Assembly: GCF_910592395.1 (NCBI RefSeq)
Contig: NC_088317.1
Coordinates: 7,128,001-7,192,000, forward strand
DNA from: Lineus longissimus
Lineage: Eukaryota > Nemertea > Pilidiophora > Heteronemertea > Lineidae
DNA: 64,000 bases
Reading direction: 5' to 3'
Shown: positions 46,416 to 57,758 of the stretch, in pieces
How positions within the stretch are numbered: the stretch's first letter is position 1
Layout: each line of letters begins with the position of its first letter
Made by a program: the position numbers and the translations under genes
The notes under the pieces: model-generated
What the model was told of the DNA's origin: nothing
Database searches by the model: none
The model's input: the letters and a program-made list of their open reading frames with translations, nothing else

Positions 46416-47742
46416 TTGAGAAGAACCATGAAAAGAACACAGGAGGAATTGAATCAGCTGATTTTCAGCCGTGGCCAAGATTTGATGGACAACACAAATG
46501 AATTGGAAACGTCAGTGATCCGAAATGGACTTGTTCTGTTCTTATTTCATAAAAACAATGACGATGTCAAGTCAACCACTAGACATTTGAAGGCAATTGC
46601 TGATACGAATGGTATTTTTCTCGGTCAGGAAAAACTGTTAAAGACCAGGGTTACACAGATAGTCAAGAAGGTGAAAGCATACAAGCATATCGATAGGGAT
46701 TTGAACTGTATCAAAGACTTTTTCTTGAAAGTTGCTGTTGTTTGCTGCGACGTGAACACTCCTGATCCGCATTCATTAGCTCCTCCAATTTCTCCTGACA
46801 TTCCTGATCTGCCCAGTTTAGTTGTGGTAGACTCTGGTCCTGATGCCTTTGAAAAACACTGCTGATCCTGATGAGCTAGTTCCTGATACATGTCCGGCAA
46901 TGACATCTGAAGCTCAGCCTTCGCCTTCAACATCCTCTGGTGCTGGTGTTGACCTTGGTCTGAGAGGGGACTGTGCAAAGTGTAAACGGCATCGAAATTC
47001 TTTGCAATCTTTGGCAGCTGTCAAATCTAAATATTACAGAGTGTTAAGGAGACGGAAAACTCCAGATCACCATCTTCGGCAGGCTCTGATACGAAAGAAA
47101 GACATTGAGAATCGCTTACGCGCTGAGAGAATTCAAGTCAAATCAAATCTTTTGAAAGCAGATGGTGGCCCAAAGAAGGTCAGAAAGAAAAAGAAATGCA
47201 AGAAGTCAAAAAAGAAACTGCAGACCATTTCTCTGTGGGAGCTTGATGCTTTAAAGAGAAGGGTGGCAGTCTTAGAGAATGAAAATGAAAAACTGCTGAC
47301 TATGAACATGTGAAATGTGTAAATGATGACCAGAAGAATTCTTCATCGAACGTGATTAAGGCCAAGAAGGATGGAAAAACCTTCTCCTACTGCTACCAAA
47401 AGGCTGCTTATGCGTGTTTGGTGAATCAGGTGCCAGTTGAGACCGCGGGTTCTCTGATTTCCAAAGTAGTTACCGAGATGACTGGGAAGACTGTGGACTA
47501 AAGTGCTGATGCCTCAACAATTAGCCAAATGTGCTGATGCCTCAACATTAGCCAAATGGCATATGAATTGTCTGTACTTGATGATGTGCATGTGGGGGAG
47601 GATATGGTGGAGGGGGGCGATTTAAACCTGGCATGGGATGCCACCTCTCTTGATGGGGAACATGTTAATGAAGTGCATATTAATTTGTCTGTCGATCCCC
47701 CAGAAAGTCTCATTCTTCAAATTGATTCGCTTCCTGGGGGAA
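46416..47742 (+). pseudogene. Transposase-like protein of unassigned family, broken
   Basis: Frames follow one another. 46416-46865 encodes 149 residues starting MRRTMKRTQEELNQL. The next (46843-47313, other frame) has GDCAKCKRHRNSLQSL, an Arg/Lys-rich and heptad-like stretch ending LKRRVAVLENENEKLL. A return to the first frame (from about 47304) gives KAAYACLVNQVPVETAG and LISKVVTEMTGKTVD, a stop, then ISQMAYELSVLDDVHVGE and LNLAWDATSLDGEHVNEVHI. The coiled coil, the NQVPVE segment and a WDATSLDG motif (possible first catalytic Asp) recall uncharacterised animal transposase-like proteins; I cannot name the family. Breaks are two frame changes, one stop and a local duplication (GTGCTGATGCCTCAACA twice at 47503-47553). 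The 3' part is cut by a Harbinger-type insertion at 47743. Confidence 0.55.
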
Positions 47743-47977
47743 GGGATCAAGTCCAAAGTCCGCACGTGAATATTCGCTGCGCGAATCGGGGCGAAAAATT
47801 CGCCTCGTCGAATATCGCCACACTCATTCGCCTCCAACTTGCTCCCTGCTTCGGCGATTCTATTATGATCAGACGAAAATTCAGACTGAAAGAAAATCGC
47901 AGGCGAAAAAATAATCGCGCCTAATTCGCTCTCCCCAACCATCGGAACGAAGCGAATATTACATGTGTTGTAGTATG
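47743..47977. mobile_element. PIF/Harbinger-type element, copy 4, truncated
   Basis: It begins GGGATCAAGTCCAAAGTCCG and follows copy 3 through GCGAATATTACATGTGTTGT to about 47977, where similarity stops. The other TIR is missing. No TTA precedes it. It lies within the transposase-like reading frame, so it entered or was recombined there after the gene had arrived. Confidence 0.75.
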
Positions 47978-47983
47978 CGAATG

Positions 47984-48482
47984 AATATCCCCACTCTGCA
48001 CAGACTTGGTGGTATTCGTGCTTATCAGTGCGGCCGTGTAACCCATACCGTGGGTTGTCAACAAAAGCAAATCATCGTGTGGCACCATTCTGTTGGCGCC
48101 AATTCCACCCCATATGAAAACTTCTGTCTTTATAGCAGTGCTTGCAGTAATACGTTTAGAAGCAGCAGATCTGAATTTGAGCACCAGAACATTTTACCTC
48201 ACTTATTGCCTACGCGTATATTGTACTGGAGAGTGCTGTGACAGGCATACGATCATGCATGCCACCCAGCGCATGGATGACTTTCACAATTTCCTCATCA
48301 TTTTCCAGCTCGTCTGCAGTTGAATATCTATCAATTGTCCATAATACATGCCCTTTACGAGAAAACATTATGCCCCTCGCCGCTGCGTCTTCAGTTATAA
48401 ATTTTTTGGTAGCTTTTCTACGCTGTTTCACTGTTTTTTTGAGCGAAAAGAACTTTCCGGTTGTTTCCATGGGCGCCGCCAT
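47984..48482 (-). CDS. Unrecognised minus-strand gene start (possible two exons)
   Basis: The frame 48482-48210 begins MAAPMETTGKFFSLKKTVKQ. Its ATG sits in AAGATGGCGGCGCCCATGG, a strong YY1-like context typical of animal first exons. A basic segment follows, then FSRKGHVLWTIDRYS and an acidic DELENDEEI stretch. A donor-like GATC|GTATGC lies at about 48251. After an acceptor-like AAATTCAG at about 48172 another open frame continues (ASKRITASTAIKTEVFIWGG, then ANRMVPHDDLLLL) to about 47984, next to the truncated transposon. I recognise no family. It may be a real gene cut by insertion or part of another element. Confidence 0.4.
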
Positions 48483-48640
48483 CTTGTAATTTTATTGAAT
48501 CACATGACCTGGTTACTATAACAACTCGCGACCAACGCGCTACTGCGCCTGCGCAGTGTTTGCGCGCCGCGATGTGGGAAGCTTGTCACTAAAATAGTAA
48601 TGACTGCGCATGCGTGCGTTAAACAATAAGCAATGGGAGC
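48475..48640 (-). promoter_or_regulatory. CpG-rich promoter with NRF1-like and YY1-like sites
   Basis: CTGCGCCTGCGCAG (about 48542) and CTGCGCATGCGTGCG (about 48603) fit the NRF1 consensus. CAAGATGGCGGC at the start codon (minus strand) fits YY1. CpG density is high against an AT-rich background. The arrangement matches TATA-less animal promoters and would drive the minus-strand frame at 48482. Confidence 0.55.
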
Positions 48641-49469
48641 GGAGGTTTCGTTGTGTGACATTATCTTCCATTTAGTTGAAATCAGCTCACTTTTCTCTTC
48701 GAAAATGATATATTACATGATAGGGTTGTGTCACGTCGGATACGGGATACAACAAAAGCTGGTCTTCTATATTGTTCTTTGAATGTTTCCTCCCAAAATT
48801 TAATGTTTTCAGTGATAAATAACTAAAGGTAAACCATTTTGATCCATTTCAAAACCGTTCATAATCATTGAAAAATTTGAAAAAAATGTCGACCCTTGCA
48901 CTCAGTTACTATAATATTTTGCCTACAAGGGGTTAATCTTTTGACCTGAAACACTACATGCTATTAGCTTATGTTCTTATCATCATTTCCTGAAAGTTTC
49001 AAAGCTGTATTGAGTGAAATAAACTTTCTAAACGTTTTGAAGTGAAAAAGGAAAATTTCCCTTTTTGCACCGAATGACCCCAGATTTTAGACCCCAAGGG
49101 GTTAAAATTTTTGAAAACTTTGACTATGTTCATGTAGCTAAAGGTCTTGCCACTAGTTTGTAAAAGTTTCACCTTCATATTCCAAGCAATAAAAGTTCTA
49201 TGATTTTTTTAGCAAAAAATGTCATTTTCTGCATTCTTCCAAAAAGGTATGCGGCCAGAGACTACGGTACACTATAAAAGTATGTGGACGCGAAAGGGTT
49301 AATGGAAAATGCATTGTTTTAATTAGTCCTTAATTGCGCCCTTCAAAATGCTGTAACTCTGGTTGTGGTGGAGGGATGTGGACAAATGAGGTATCATTTT
49401 AAAGGTATTTCAAAGCTCTATCCCCTAGTGACATTTTAAACCTCATTAGGACAAGTGCCTACATGAGTT
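48641..49469. other. No gene recognised; repeated GGGGTTAA motifs
   Basis: AAGGGGTTAATCTTTTGACC (48927) and AAGGGGTTAAAATTTTTG (49096) are alike. GCGAAAGGGTTAA (about 49289-49301) resembles a piggyBac-type right end, but no matching left end was found. Confidence 0.35.
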
Positions 49470-49640
49470 GCATCCTTGCTTAAGTTCGTACCATAAAAAT
49501 AGTATTGAACACAAGTCATTAATAAACGAGACATCGCACTTTATAAACCTTTTCAATTTTGGCCCCTGGTGGAAAGTTGAGAACGTATTGGACCGAAATT
49601 CGGCGTCGGAGGTTATCTGACATAGAATTGAAGATCACAC
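49470..49640 (+). mobile_element. Helentron-like family-1 core fragment
   Basis: CATCCTTGCTTAAGTTCGTACC, ATAAACGAGACATCGCACTT and TTTGGCCCCTGGTGG are degraded family-1 monomer phrases without ends. Confidence 0.5.
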
Positions 49641-50112
49641 AGTGAAGGTTACTTGATATATGATCGACATTGAATTTTATGACCTGACCAACTTACACCT
49701 GAAAAATAGGTCACATTGACCAGAGTTTTTGTTGATATATGTACATGTACAGATGCCCAACAGGTGTCGACATATCAAATTCGAAGAGTCTAGGATAATT
49801 AATGAGGAAACGAGCCACCTTTGCTGAAATTTAAGAGTTTCACCTCTGTGACCATCAAAAGTACAGCTAGGTCCACAAGTATCTATCGCATCGTATCGTC
49901 AGTTCATAGTTCAGATTTTATAAGGTTCGTGTATTGAGTTTCTTCGGTCCAAGTTGCCGGTTTGGTTCCTAATTGATACTCTCGCCGGTTTCTATTGTGT
50001 CGTGACTGCAATGATTGGCATTGACCGGGTCCGATCTGGTCATCGGGCAACAGAATGACAGACAAATGACGTTTGTGGGAAAACTACTGATGAAGAGGAC
50101 GGGTGGCTGATT

Positions 50113-50640
50113 AAATGAAACAGCCAAGGGCCATTGTGCTCACCGTATAGATATTTGGTGGTTAGGAATTCATCCTGGTTAAGAAACATGTTACATGTAT
50201 AGTATTAAGTAAAACCAAAGTCGGTACATGACATGCATGACATATGATGTATCATTACTTGGGGTACCTACCAAAAAATATCATCGAAAACAAGACACTG
50301 ATAAGCGAGATATTGCACTTTTTACTTTTTTAGAACTTTTGGCCTCCTTTTAGCCAAGTCAAGAATCAGATCAGACGGAAATTCGGTGTCAGAGGTTACA
50401 TGATGTAGGGAGTCATGTGTACCAAATTTCAAGTTCATAGCCTTATCGGTTCAAAAGAAACGTGCCATAGTTACACTCAAAACGGCCAATTTTCGCCATT
50501 TCGACCTCCGTGACTTTGAAAATTGGGTCTATTCAAAAACCTGTATGATGTGATGTATCCTTGCTAGGAAGGAGAATTTTTTGTCAGACAGACGACGGAC
50601 AAGATGTGATGACATAGGCTCACCCAGGTGAGCTTAAAAA
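50113..50640 (+). mobile_element. Helentron-like family-1 element, short complete copy
   Basis: The 5' end is AATGAAACAGCCAAGGGCCA then TTGTGCTCACC. The 3' end is GACGACGGACAAG, then GGCTCACCCAGGTGAGCTTA and A's. It contains about one and a half core monomers with a diverged GACCTCCGTGACTTTGAAAA. Confidence 0.7.
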
Positions 50641-51556
50641 TACTGAAAACATATTGACATTTATAGATGAAAGGGGGGAACTTTCTTCTGTTGAGGTGTT
50701 TATTGTAGTGCCACAGCAGAAAATGATTAGCAATCTACATTATAGAGAAATAAGACTGTTTCCTCTTTTAGAATTTACATTTTCTAGCAAAGATTGTCAG
50801 AGGCTCTCCACAGGTTATGATTTTAAAATGATATCCAAGAACAAACACAATATTCATTCCCATGATGTTATAGCCAACCAAAGACATCTTTCATACCAAG
50901 GCACCCACCCTTGGTACAACGCCTCATTAAAAGTGCCACAGCAGACAACGTTTTTAAGCTACATTTAAATATATCTATAGGCTGTCTCCTCTTTTAGTAA
51001 GCAAAGGCTGTCAAGAGTTCAACAAGTAAGGATATCCAAGGACAAACCCTTGCATTCTCATGATAGCAGATGTTAGCAAAACTAGCCGTCTTTCACACCA
51101 GGGAACCCACCCCTGGATATCACCAGCAACCCAACTCCTCATTTAGTGTCACAACAGAGTCAACAATTACCTATACGGTATTGATTTTTAGATGGGAGAT
51201 TGTCTGCACAGCAACAGGTGGGATTCTCCAAGGAAGATTTCTTCACATTTTGTCATAGTCAACAGAGGTTCCTTGGAATACAAGCTTGATCTGCCTTACT
51301 AAAGGTTGCATCAAATCAAAGAGAGTATCTTGTCAGCAAGAAGGCTTTCCTTGGAGTACAAGGAGAGAGTCTAACTGGGGTTACCAGATAACTGACACAG
51401 GTTGAGTACTGGGTTCACCAGGTTTGTGCGAGTAACTGGGTTGGCCAGAACTGACTAAAACATCCAAACATAATCAGTGATTTCATAATACTCCACCTCT
51501 CGATATTTCAAACCCCTGATGAAATCCATAACCTTCAGACGGATTGCAGCTGTAGA

Positions 51557-52030
51557 AATGAAACGGGCAGGGGCCATAGTGCTCACCGTCTAGATATTGG
51601 TGGTTAGGAATTCATCCTGATTAAGAAACATTCTACATGGATAGTTTAAAGGTCAAACAAAAGTCGGTATGACATGTGATGTATCGTTGCTTGGAGTACC
51701 TTCCATAAAACTATCATCAGAAACAAGTGACTAATAAGCGAGATCTTGCACTTTTTAGGTTTTTTTGGCCTTCTGGTGGCCAAGTTGAGAATCAGATCAA
51801 ATCGAAATTCGGTGTCCGAGGTGACATGTCTTAGGGAGTCATGTGTAACAAATTTCAAGTTCATAGCTTTAGCGGTTAAGAAACGTGCCTTAGTTACACT
51901 CAAATGGACAATTTACGGCATAAGACCTCTGTGACCTTGAAAATTAGGTCAAACTGTATGATAAGGGATGTATTCTTGCTAGGAAAACCTACCATCGAAA
52001 ACAAGTCACTCATATGAGAGATATCGGCAA
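51557..52030 (+). mobile_element. Helentron-like family-1 element, 3'-truncated
   Basis: AATGAAACGGGCAGGGGCCA then TAGTGCTCACC starts it, followed by one monomer with AAGACCTCTGTGACCTTGA. It ends without a hairpin. The sequence just before (51510-51556) matches 6350-6397, which lacks the element. Confidence 0.6.
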
Positions 52031-53427
52031 TTTCATGGTATTTGTTTTGTGTCAGACAGGACATAGTAGACAAGTAATTTTTATCGTGGGCAGAGAGTTC
52101 AGAACCCCCCCCCCTCCCACACGCACACACACTTGAATACACGGCTAACATCCAATACACTGCACCCCTTTTAAAACATCAGTGTTTTGGGGCCACTACC
52201 ACCTTGCATAAAGTGATGGATCCACTACATCTGGGGAGCAGTAGCTGACATGGTTTCTATTGACTCAAACATGTCAAACATCTTTCAACTTCACGACATT
52301 TATTGGTAATATCAAAGTGGTCTCCACATTCCCTCAAATTTCATGAATTGCATGAAATATCACAGTCGGCTATAAAACAGTGGGGACACAAACAAAATGT
52401 TTTTCCTTACAAGTGCACACACGACATGCTCATGCTGGGACTAACTGCGATGTCTCACAGCCTTACATGAACTATCCACTATTTCTTACCTTGAGTGGCT
52501 TGTAACATTGTTTCTGTGGAAACAGTTACCAGACTGTCCATAAAGGTTTGATTAATCCTTAATATTAATGAGTTGGTCATCTGCCATGCAGAGACTCAGG
52601 CGATCATCCCATCACGATACAGATGACCATGCTGTCAGAGCCTGAGGGAAAGAGTTTATAAACGAGAGGCTCAAGGGCCTTGCGCTCAGCTGAAATACAT
52701 GGGAACAATGACAATGTACAAAACTTTGAAAGTACCTGGCAGGTCTCTTTCAACCTCAATTTGGTTAATGTATTGATATGCCTGTATCATGCTTTTTTCC
52801 ACGACAAGAGTAATCAGCATGCATTTGAAGCCGGCAGGTCAGGACGGAACTTTATTTTCGTTTATATTGTGACGGTCGATACGTACATTTTGCATGCACT
52901 GCACACATGCAAACATGGACATGTACAGAGTGCATTGCTATTGCTACATGTAACGATACTTAGCTAGAAACTGAATGATACAGAGCATAGCATTGTCATT
53001 TGGCCTTTGTAATGTCGGAGATAGTCTGTCAATTAACAATGCACTTTCAGTGAATGTCAGGATCAGATTCAGATATTGATAGAATCCTGAAATAGAAATG
53101 CAGGCGTAGTCAATAAACTTTTCCTTCAGGCATATATACTTTATGTAGGCAGATCTAGGCATAGCATAAAATACCCAGTATCACTAGTACTTGATAACAA
53201 ACATTGTGATGAAAGAAATTATGATTTCAACATTTGTAAAATAATATCATTTCATAACATGACAAGAAGAACGCTATTCTGCAGTGTCTCATTAGAAAAT
53301 TTTTACAAAACTTTATATTTTAGGGTTAGTGACATGTCATTGTCATGACAAATTATCTTAATACAGAGTGAGTCAATGAAAAGATAATCAATCGTAAAGA
53401 GTTAATACTTCCAGGGGGATGTACATG
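52031..53427. other. No gene recognised; family-2 5' end at 52660
   Basis: AACGAGAGGCTCAAGGGCCT then TGCGCTCAGCTG at about 52660-52691 is a family-2 5' end without a matching 3' hairpin. A poly-C run lies at 52106-52117. No exon is called. Confidence 0.4.
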
Positions 53428-54477
53428 AGGCATTCCATATGAAATCAACCTATTTAAGAAAATCTTCCCAGGTCATAGTCTCAGAATTGGCTAATTTTTA
53501 CATATTTTGTAGGTTATAGTGCCAATATGAAAAGTCCAAAATATTTTTGTCATATTCCTGACGGTTAGCCCCCCAGGAGGGTCCAAAAAAGGGGGCGTGG
53601 CACCTTTTGGGGGGCGGCCGCCTATTTCCTAGCCATCTTTGAATGGCTATATCTCAGAAAGTATTAGAGATACCCTTTTGATTCTTTCAGGGTGTTTTCT
53701 TCTTGGCCCAAGGACTGCTTTAAACCCATTAATTATATACTGAGACATTTAGGATGAAAATTTATGGGGTTTCAATATTAGGTGATTTTTGACCAAAATT
53801 GCGTTTTTGGGGGGCTCTACCACCCACACTATAACAGGGTGGGGACAAATGAATGGTTGTTTTGGAAGTATCCTGTAATGACATTGTCTTGGTGTAAAAG
53901 AAACATCCTGAAAGATTCAGAAGTTTCTGAAAAGTGGTCCTGAAGTTGGTCCCACCCCCAAAATGCCACATTTTGAGGGTCCAAAATGGCCAGGTAGGAA
54001 TGGGTTAATGATGAAAAAAATAATTTTCCTCAAGAGACCTTGGTACCCTCTACTTGTGAGTAAAAAATCTTTTTCAAACCAGCACTCCTTCTAGTGGAAA
54101 TAAATAGTTTCCCTAGTCAAGACTGGTATGCCACTCCTCCCTATATAACATGTACATTAATGTACATAAATGTACATAAAAACAATTTTTCCATATAATA
54201 CTTTATTTATAACAGTAGGAACAACAGCTACAGTATTTGAATAGCCCTGGATTGTCCTTAGCATTCTTCTAAGAACCATAGAACAATAAGTCCCATCTAA
54301 TATACTACAGTTTGGTCTCATGTAGATCACAAAAGTCAGTGCATGAACCGCTGATAGCCTGCTTTTATTCTTGTTTCATCAGCTGAGGAAATGAAATAAC
54401 TGCGTCCTAGACCACAGGTTGTTGGGGCATCGATTATGGCCAGGATGTGCTCTAACGGTACCCAGCAAACATCTTTT
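53428..54477 (+). repeat. Large inverted repeat, left arm
   Basis: This 1050-bp arm is the reverse complement of 54663-55706 with few differences. Landmarks are GAGGCATTCCATATGAAATC at the outer end, GGGGGGCGGCCGCC in the middle and GGTACCCAGCAAACATC at the inner end. A 69-codon minus frame (53762-53971) recurs identically in the other arm and is a repeat artefact. Small differences, such as ACATTTAGG against ACCTTTAGG, show that the arms are separate sequences. Confidence 0.9.
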
Positions 54478-54662
54478 TATTTTTTTCATCATTAACCCAT
54501 TCCTACCTGGCCATTTTGGACCCTCAAAATGAAAATATTTGGACCCTCAAAATGGGGCATGGTGGATTGGGAACATCTCCGACTGCTCTGAGGAACATAG
54601 TGATATACAAGTGTTATCATGCATCCTCAAAGTCCAGCTTCAAATATCATATGGCCAACTCC
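54478..54662 (+). repeat. Loop of the inverted repeat with a third partial copy
   Basis: The 185-bp spacer begins with TTTTTTCATCATTAACCC and CCATTTTGGACCCTCAAAAT, also found in each arm (about 53967-54020 inverted, 55122-55170 direct). TTAA next to CCCATTCC resembles a piggyBac-type end. Confidence 0.75.
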
Positions 54663-55706
54663 AAAAGATGTTTGCTGGGTACCGTTAGAGCACATCCTGG
54701 CCATAATCGATGCCCCAACAACTTGTGGTCTAGGACGCAGTTATTTCATTTCCTCAGCTGATGAAACAAGAATAAAAGCAGGCTATCAGCGGTTCATGCA
54801 CTGACTTTTGTGATCTAAATGTAGACCAAACTGTAGTATATTAGATGGGACTTATTGTTCTATGGTTCTTAGAAGAATGCTAAGGACAATCCAGGGCTAT
54901 TCAAATACTGTAGCTGTTGTTCCTACTGTTATAAATAAAGTATTATATGGAAAAATTGTTTTTATGTACATTTATGTACATTAATGTACATGTTATATAG
55001 GGAGGAGTGGCATACCAGTCTTGACTAGGGAAACTATTTATTTCCACTAGAAGGAGTGCTGGTTTGAAAAAGATTTTTTACTCACAAGTAGAGGGTACCA
55101 AGGTCTCTTGAGGAAAATTATTTTTTTCATCATTAACCCATTCCTACCTGGCCATTTTGGACCCTCAAAATGTGGCATTTTGGGGGTGGGACCAACTTCA
55201 GGACCACTTTTCAGAAACTTCTGAATCTTTCAGGATGTTTCTTTTACACCAAGACAATGTCATTACAGGATACTTCCAAAACAACCATTCATTTGTCCCC
55301 ACCCTGTTATAGTGTGGGTGGTAGAGCCCCCCAAAAACGCAATTTTGGTCAAAAATCACCTAATATTGAAACCCCATAAATTTTCATCCTAAAGGTCTCA
55401 GTATATAATTAATGGGTTTAAAGCAGTCCTTGGGCCAAGAAGAAAACACCCTGAAAGAATCAAAAGGGTATCTCTAATACTTTCTGAGATATAGCCATTC
55501 AAAGATGGCTAGGAAATAGGCGGCCGCCCCCCAAAAGGTGCCACGCCCCCTTTTTTGGACCCTCCTGGGGGGCTAACCGTCAGGAATATGACAAAAATAT
55601 TTTGGACTTTTCATATTGGCCCCATAACCTACAAAATATGTAAAAATTAGCCAATTCTAAGACTATGAACTGGGAACCACTTGTTGATTTCATATGGAAT
55701 GCCTCA
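54663..55706 (-). repeat. Large inverted repeat, right arm
   Basis: Partner of 53428-54477. The first 70 bp at its outer end differ most from the left arm (insertions near 55670). The rest is nearly identical. A transcript across both arms could fold into about 1 kb of duplex RNA. Confidence 0.9.
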
Positions 55707-55756
55707 CATGTATATTTGTTGGCTAAGATTTGCTGATCCATTAACACCATGATGTT

Positions 55757-55812
55757 AAAGTCTCTTTCAGCCTGCAAGCCGTGCGGTCCGCCATGTTTGA
55801 TTTTACAGCCGC
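55757..55812 (+). repeat. Short dispersed repeat shared with 12187-12245
   Basis: CTCTTTCAGCCTGCAAGCC followed by a CATGTTTGATTTTACAGCC block. At 55897 and 55940, further on, TGCGTAAGACG precedes near-palindromes GACGCCATATGACGTC and GACGTCATATGGCGTC. These are a 43-bp-spaced duplication. Confidence 0.5.
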
Positions 55813-57124
55813 AAACCGGATATTCACAGTTTTACATAATTCAAATTATGTAACATTCTCTCTTGTCACAAGATGCCTACACCAGAACCTGTCAACTGCG
55901 TAAGACGCCATATGACGTCCTGGCCTAAAGACTGTGCATTGCGTAAGACGTCATATGGCGTCCTATGTTTGTGACTCGCCTAAGCCCAGGCAACACTTCG
56001 AAACTCGATGGGCAATCCCCTTATTTACAGCACCGTGTAGTTTACTTTCAGAACACTATGGGCCGCCACTGGCACTAGTTTTTGAGCTGAATCACAGCTA
56101 CAGCATGCAAGACGAAGCAGATGAGGATGTACATGTGTAATCTTATTAATTACGCAATAGGACACGGTTAGCAAATAAAAAATTACGCGGTTAACAGGTT
56201 AAAATACACTTGTGGTGACTCAAGCAACATATGCCACAATGCATTGACAATCTTTTCAATCGACTGTGCTATCCCCTGTAAATTTTGAATGTCTTGGCAA
56301 TACATATGCCGCACAATTTTGACAACAAAGTTCTATGAATTTGGACAGGACTATGGTTGAGAAATATAACTAGTGGAAGATGAGTAGACTACATTTTGAC
56401 ATAATTTTCAAGTTTTTCTTCAAGTTTCTTTTCTTCCAAGTTTTCAGGTTTTTGTTCAAAGTCATATGTGTCTATGGAAGTAGCCTAAAACATGCTTCTG
56501 CCAATTCTTCTGAACATTTTAGAGAACCAAAAACTTGAGATTTATTGTTTATCACTGCAGCTTACATTAATGTACCTATTAGAGTTCTACAGTCCTGTTT
56601 AAAGGAAAAAAGACACCAAATACACAAGAATATCTCCCAAACCACAAGGACTACGCATTTCATTTTTTTACCAGTTATCGATATATGTTAGACATAGAAC
56701 AATGTCTGTTACAGACCTGCCAACCCCCGAATTTCTCCTTCAGTAGTATTTTAACAAAATTCCTAATTTTTCAGTAGTTTCAGGGGTCCTTCAGTATTCC
56801 TCAGGTTTGGGTAAAACACCTTTCACGATTTCAAAATTTCTTGCAGCACCACAACCCCAAAACTAAGCGTTGATCTCATTCCATTTCAAAAATCAAGAAA
56901 TATTAACATTTTTCTTTAGTTTTTGGCATTTTCTTCCTAAATTTCCCCAACTCAGTTTTAGACGGATAAACAATACTATTGACACGGTCCCCTTTGGTCT
57001 TGGACTATGACTAAGCCACTACTAATTATGGCAAGCCAAAGCGGAATTTATTCAAGACTTTAGAATTACCATTCAAGAAGTTAAATATAAGTTCAAGAAG
57101 GAAATATATGTTCAAGACTAAAAT
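55813..57124. other. No gene recognised
   Basis: Apart from the 43-bp duplication near 55900-55960, no repeat or exon was found. The 68-codon frame at 55934-56140 shows no domain. Confidence 0.35.
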
Positions 57125-57200
57125 ATGTTCAACCTTGAATCAAATATGTCCAACCTTGAACAAAATATATTCAACCTTGAACAAAATATATTCAAGACTC
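57125..57200 (+). repeat. About 22-bp minisatellite
   Basis: TTCAACCTTGAACAAAATATA repeats three to four times, with diverged TTCAAGA units upstream to about 57050. Confidence 0.8.
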
Positions 57201-57218
57201 ACGTGACCATAGACGCAC

Positions 57219-57663
57219 GTGACCACAAAATTGATGACGTAGAGCGTAGAATCTGTGGTACTTCTGATGCGTTCTGTTTCACGACATGATTGATTGCCTG
57301 TATAGCCTAAACACTCAAACATGTCAAAAGACAACGAGAATCCGATACAGTGGTGTCGGCCTTAAGAATGAAAGGTGAGAGGCATTGCGCATTTTGAACC
57401 TATAATTTGCCTGATATGTCTGTGAAACATGTATCGACTCTTGACATTCACTCGGCATCCATGTCATGATGTGTAGGATTACAGTACATGTCAGGTGTAG
57501 GCGGCTAGGTACGTGTACAACCATGTGTCAAAACCTCGTGCGAACAATTCGAGCTCCGAAACGCAACACAAGTACCATGGGTTCGGGAAAGTCCGGACGC
57601 GGGTTCGGGAAAGTCCGTAAAGCATCAAAACATGAGCAACTACGTCATCAATTTTGTGGTCAC
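57219..57663. mobile_element. Element bounded by a perfect 24-bp inverted repeat
   Basis: GTGACCACAAAATTGATGAC plus GTAG at 57219-57242 is exactly inverted at 57640-57663. The 445-bp unit contains a 22-bp tandem duplication of GGGTTCGGGAAAGTCCG at 57587-57618. A 69-codon plus frame (57466-57675) crosses it without family signal. Target duplication is unclear. Confidence 0.6.
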
Positions 57664-57758
57664 ACTTTGGACTGAACAGGAATTTTTCCATTCTGTAAAA
57701 GCCATAATGCTTATAATAGCTGATACTTGAATTATAGCCTGCAATAATAATAATTATA

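Noticed and set aside
53762-55379. Identical 69-residue frames at 53762-53971 (minus) and 55170-55379 (plus)
   Set aside because: They are the same repeat sequence in the two inverted-repeat arms, with no protein-family signal or start context.
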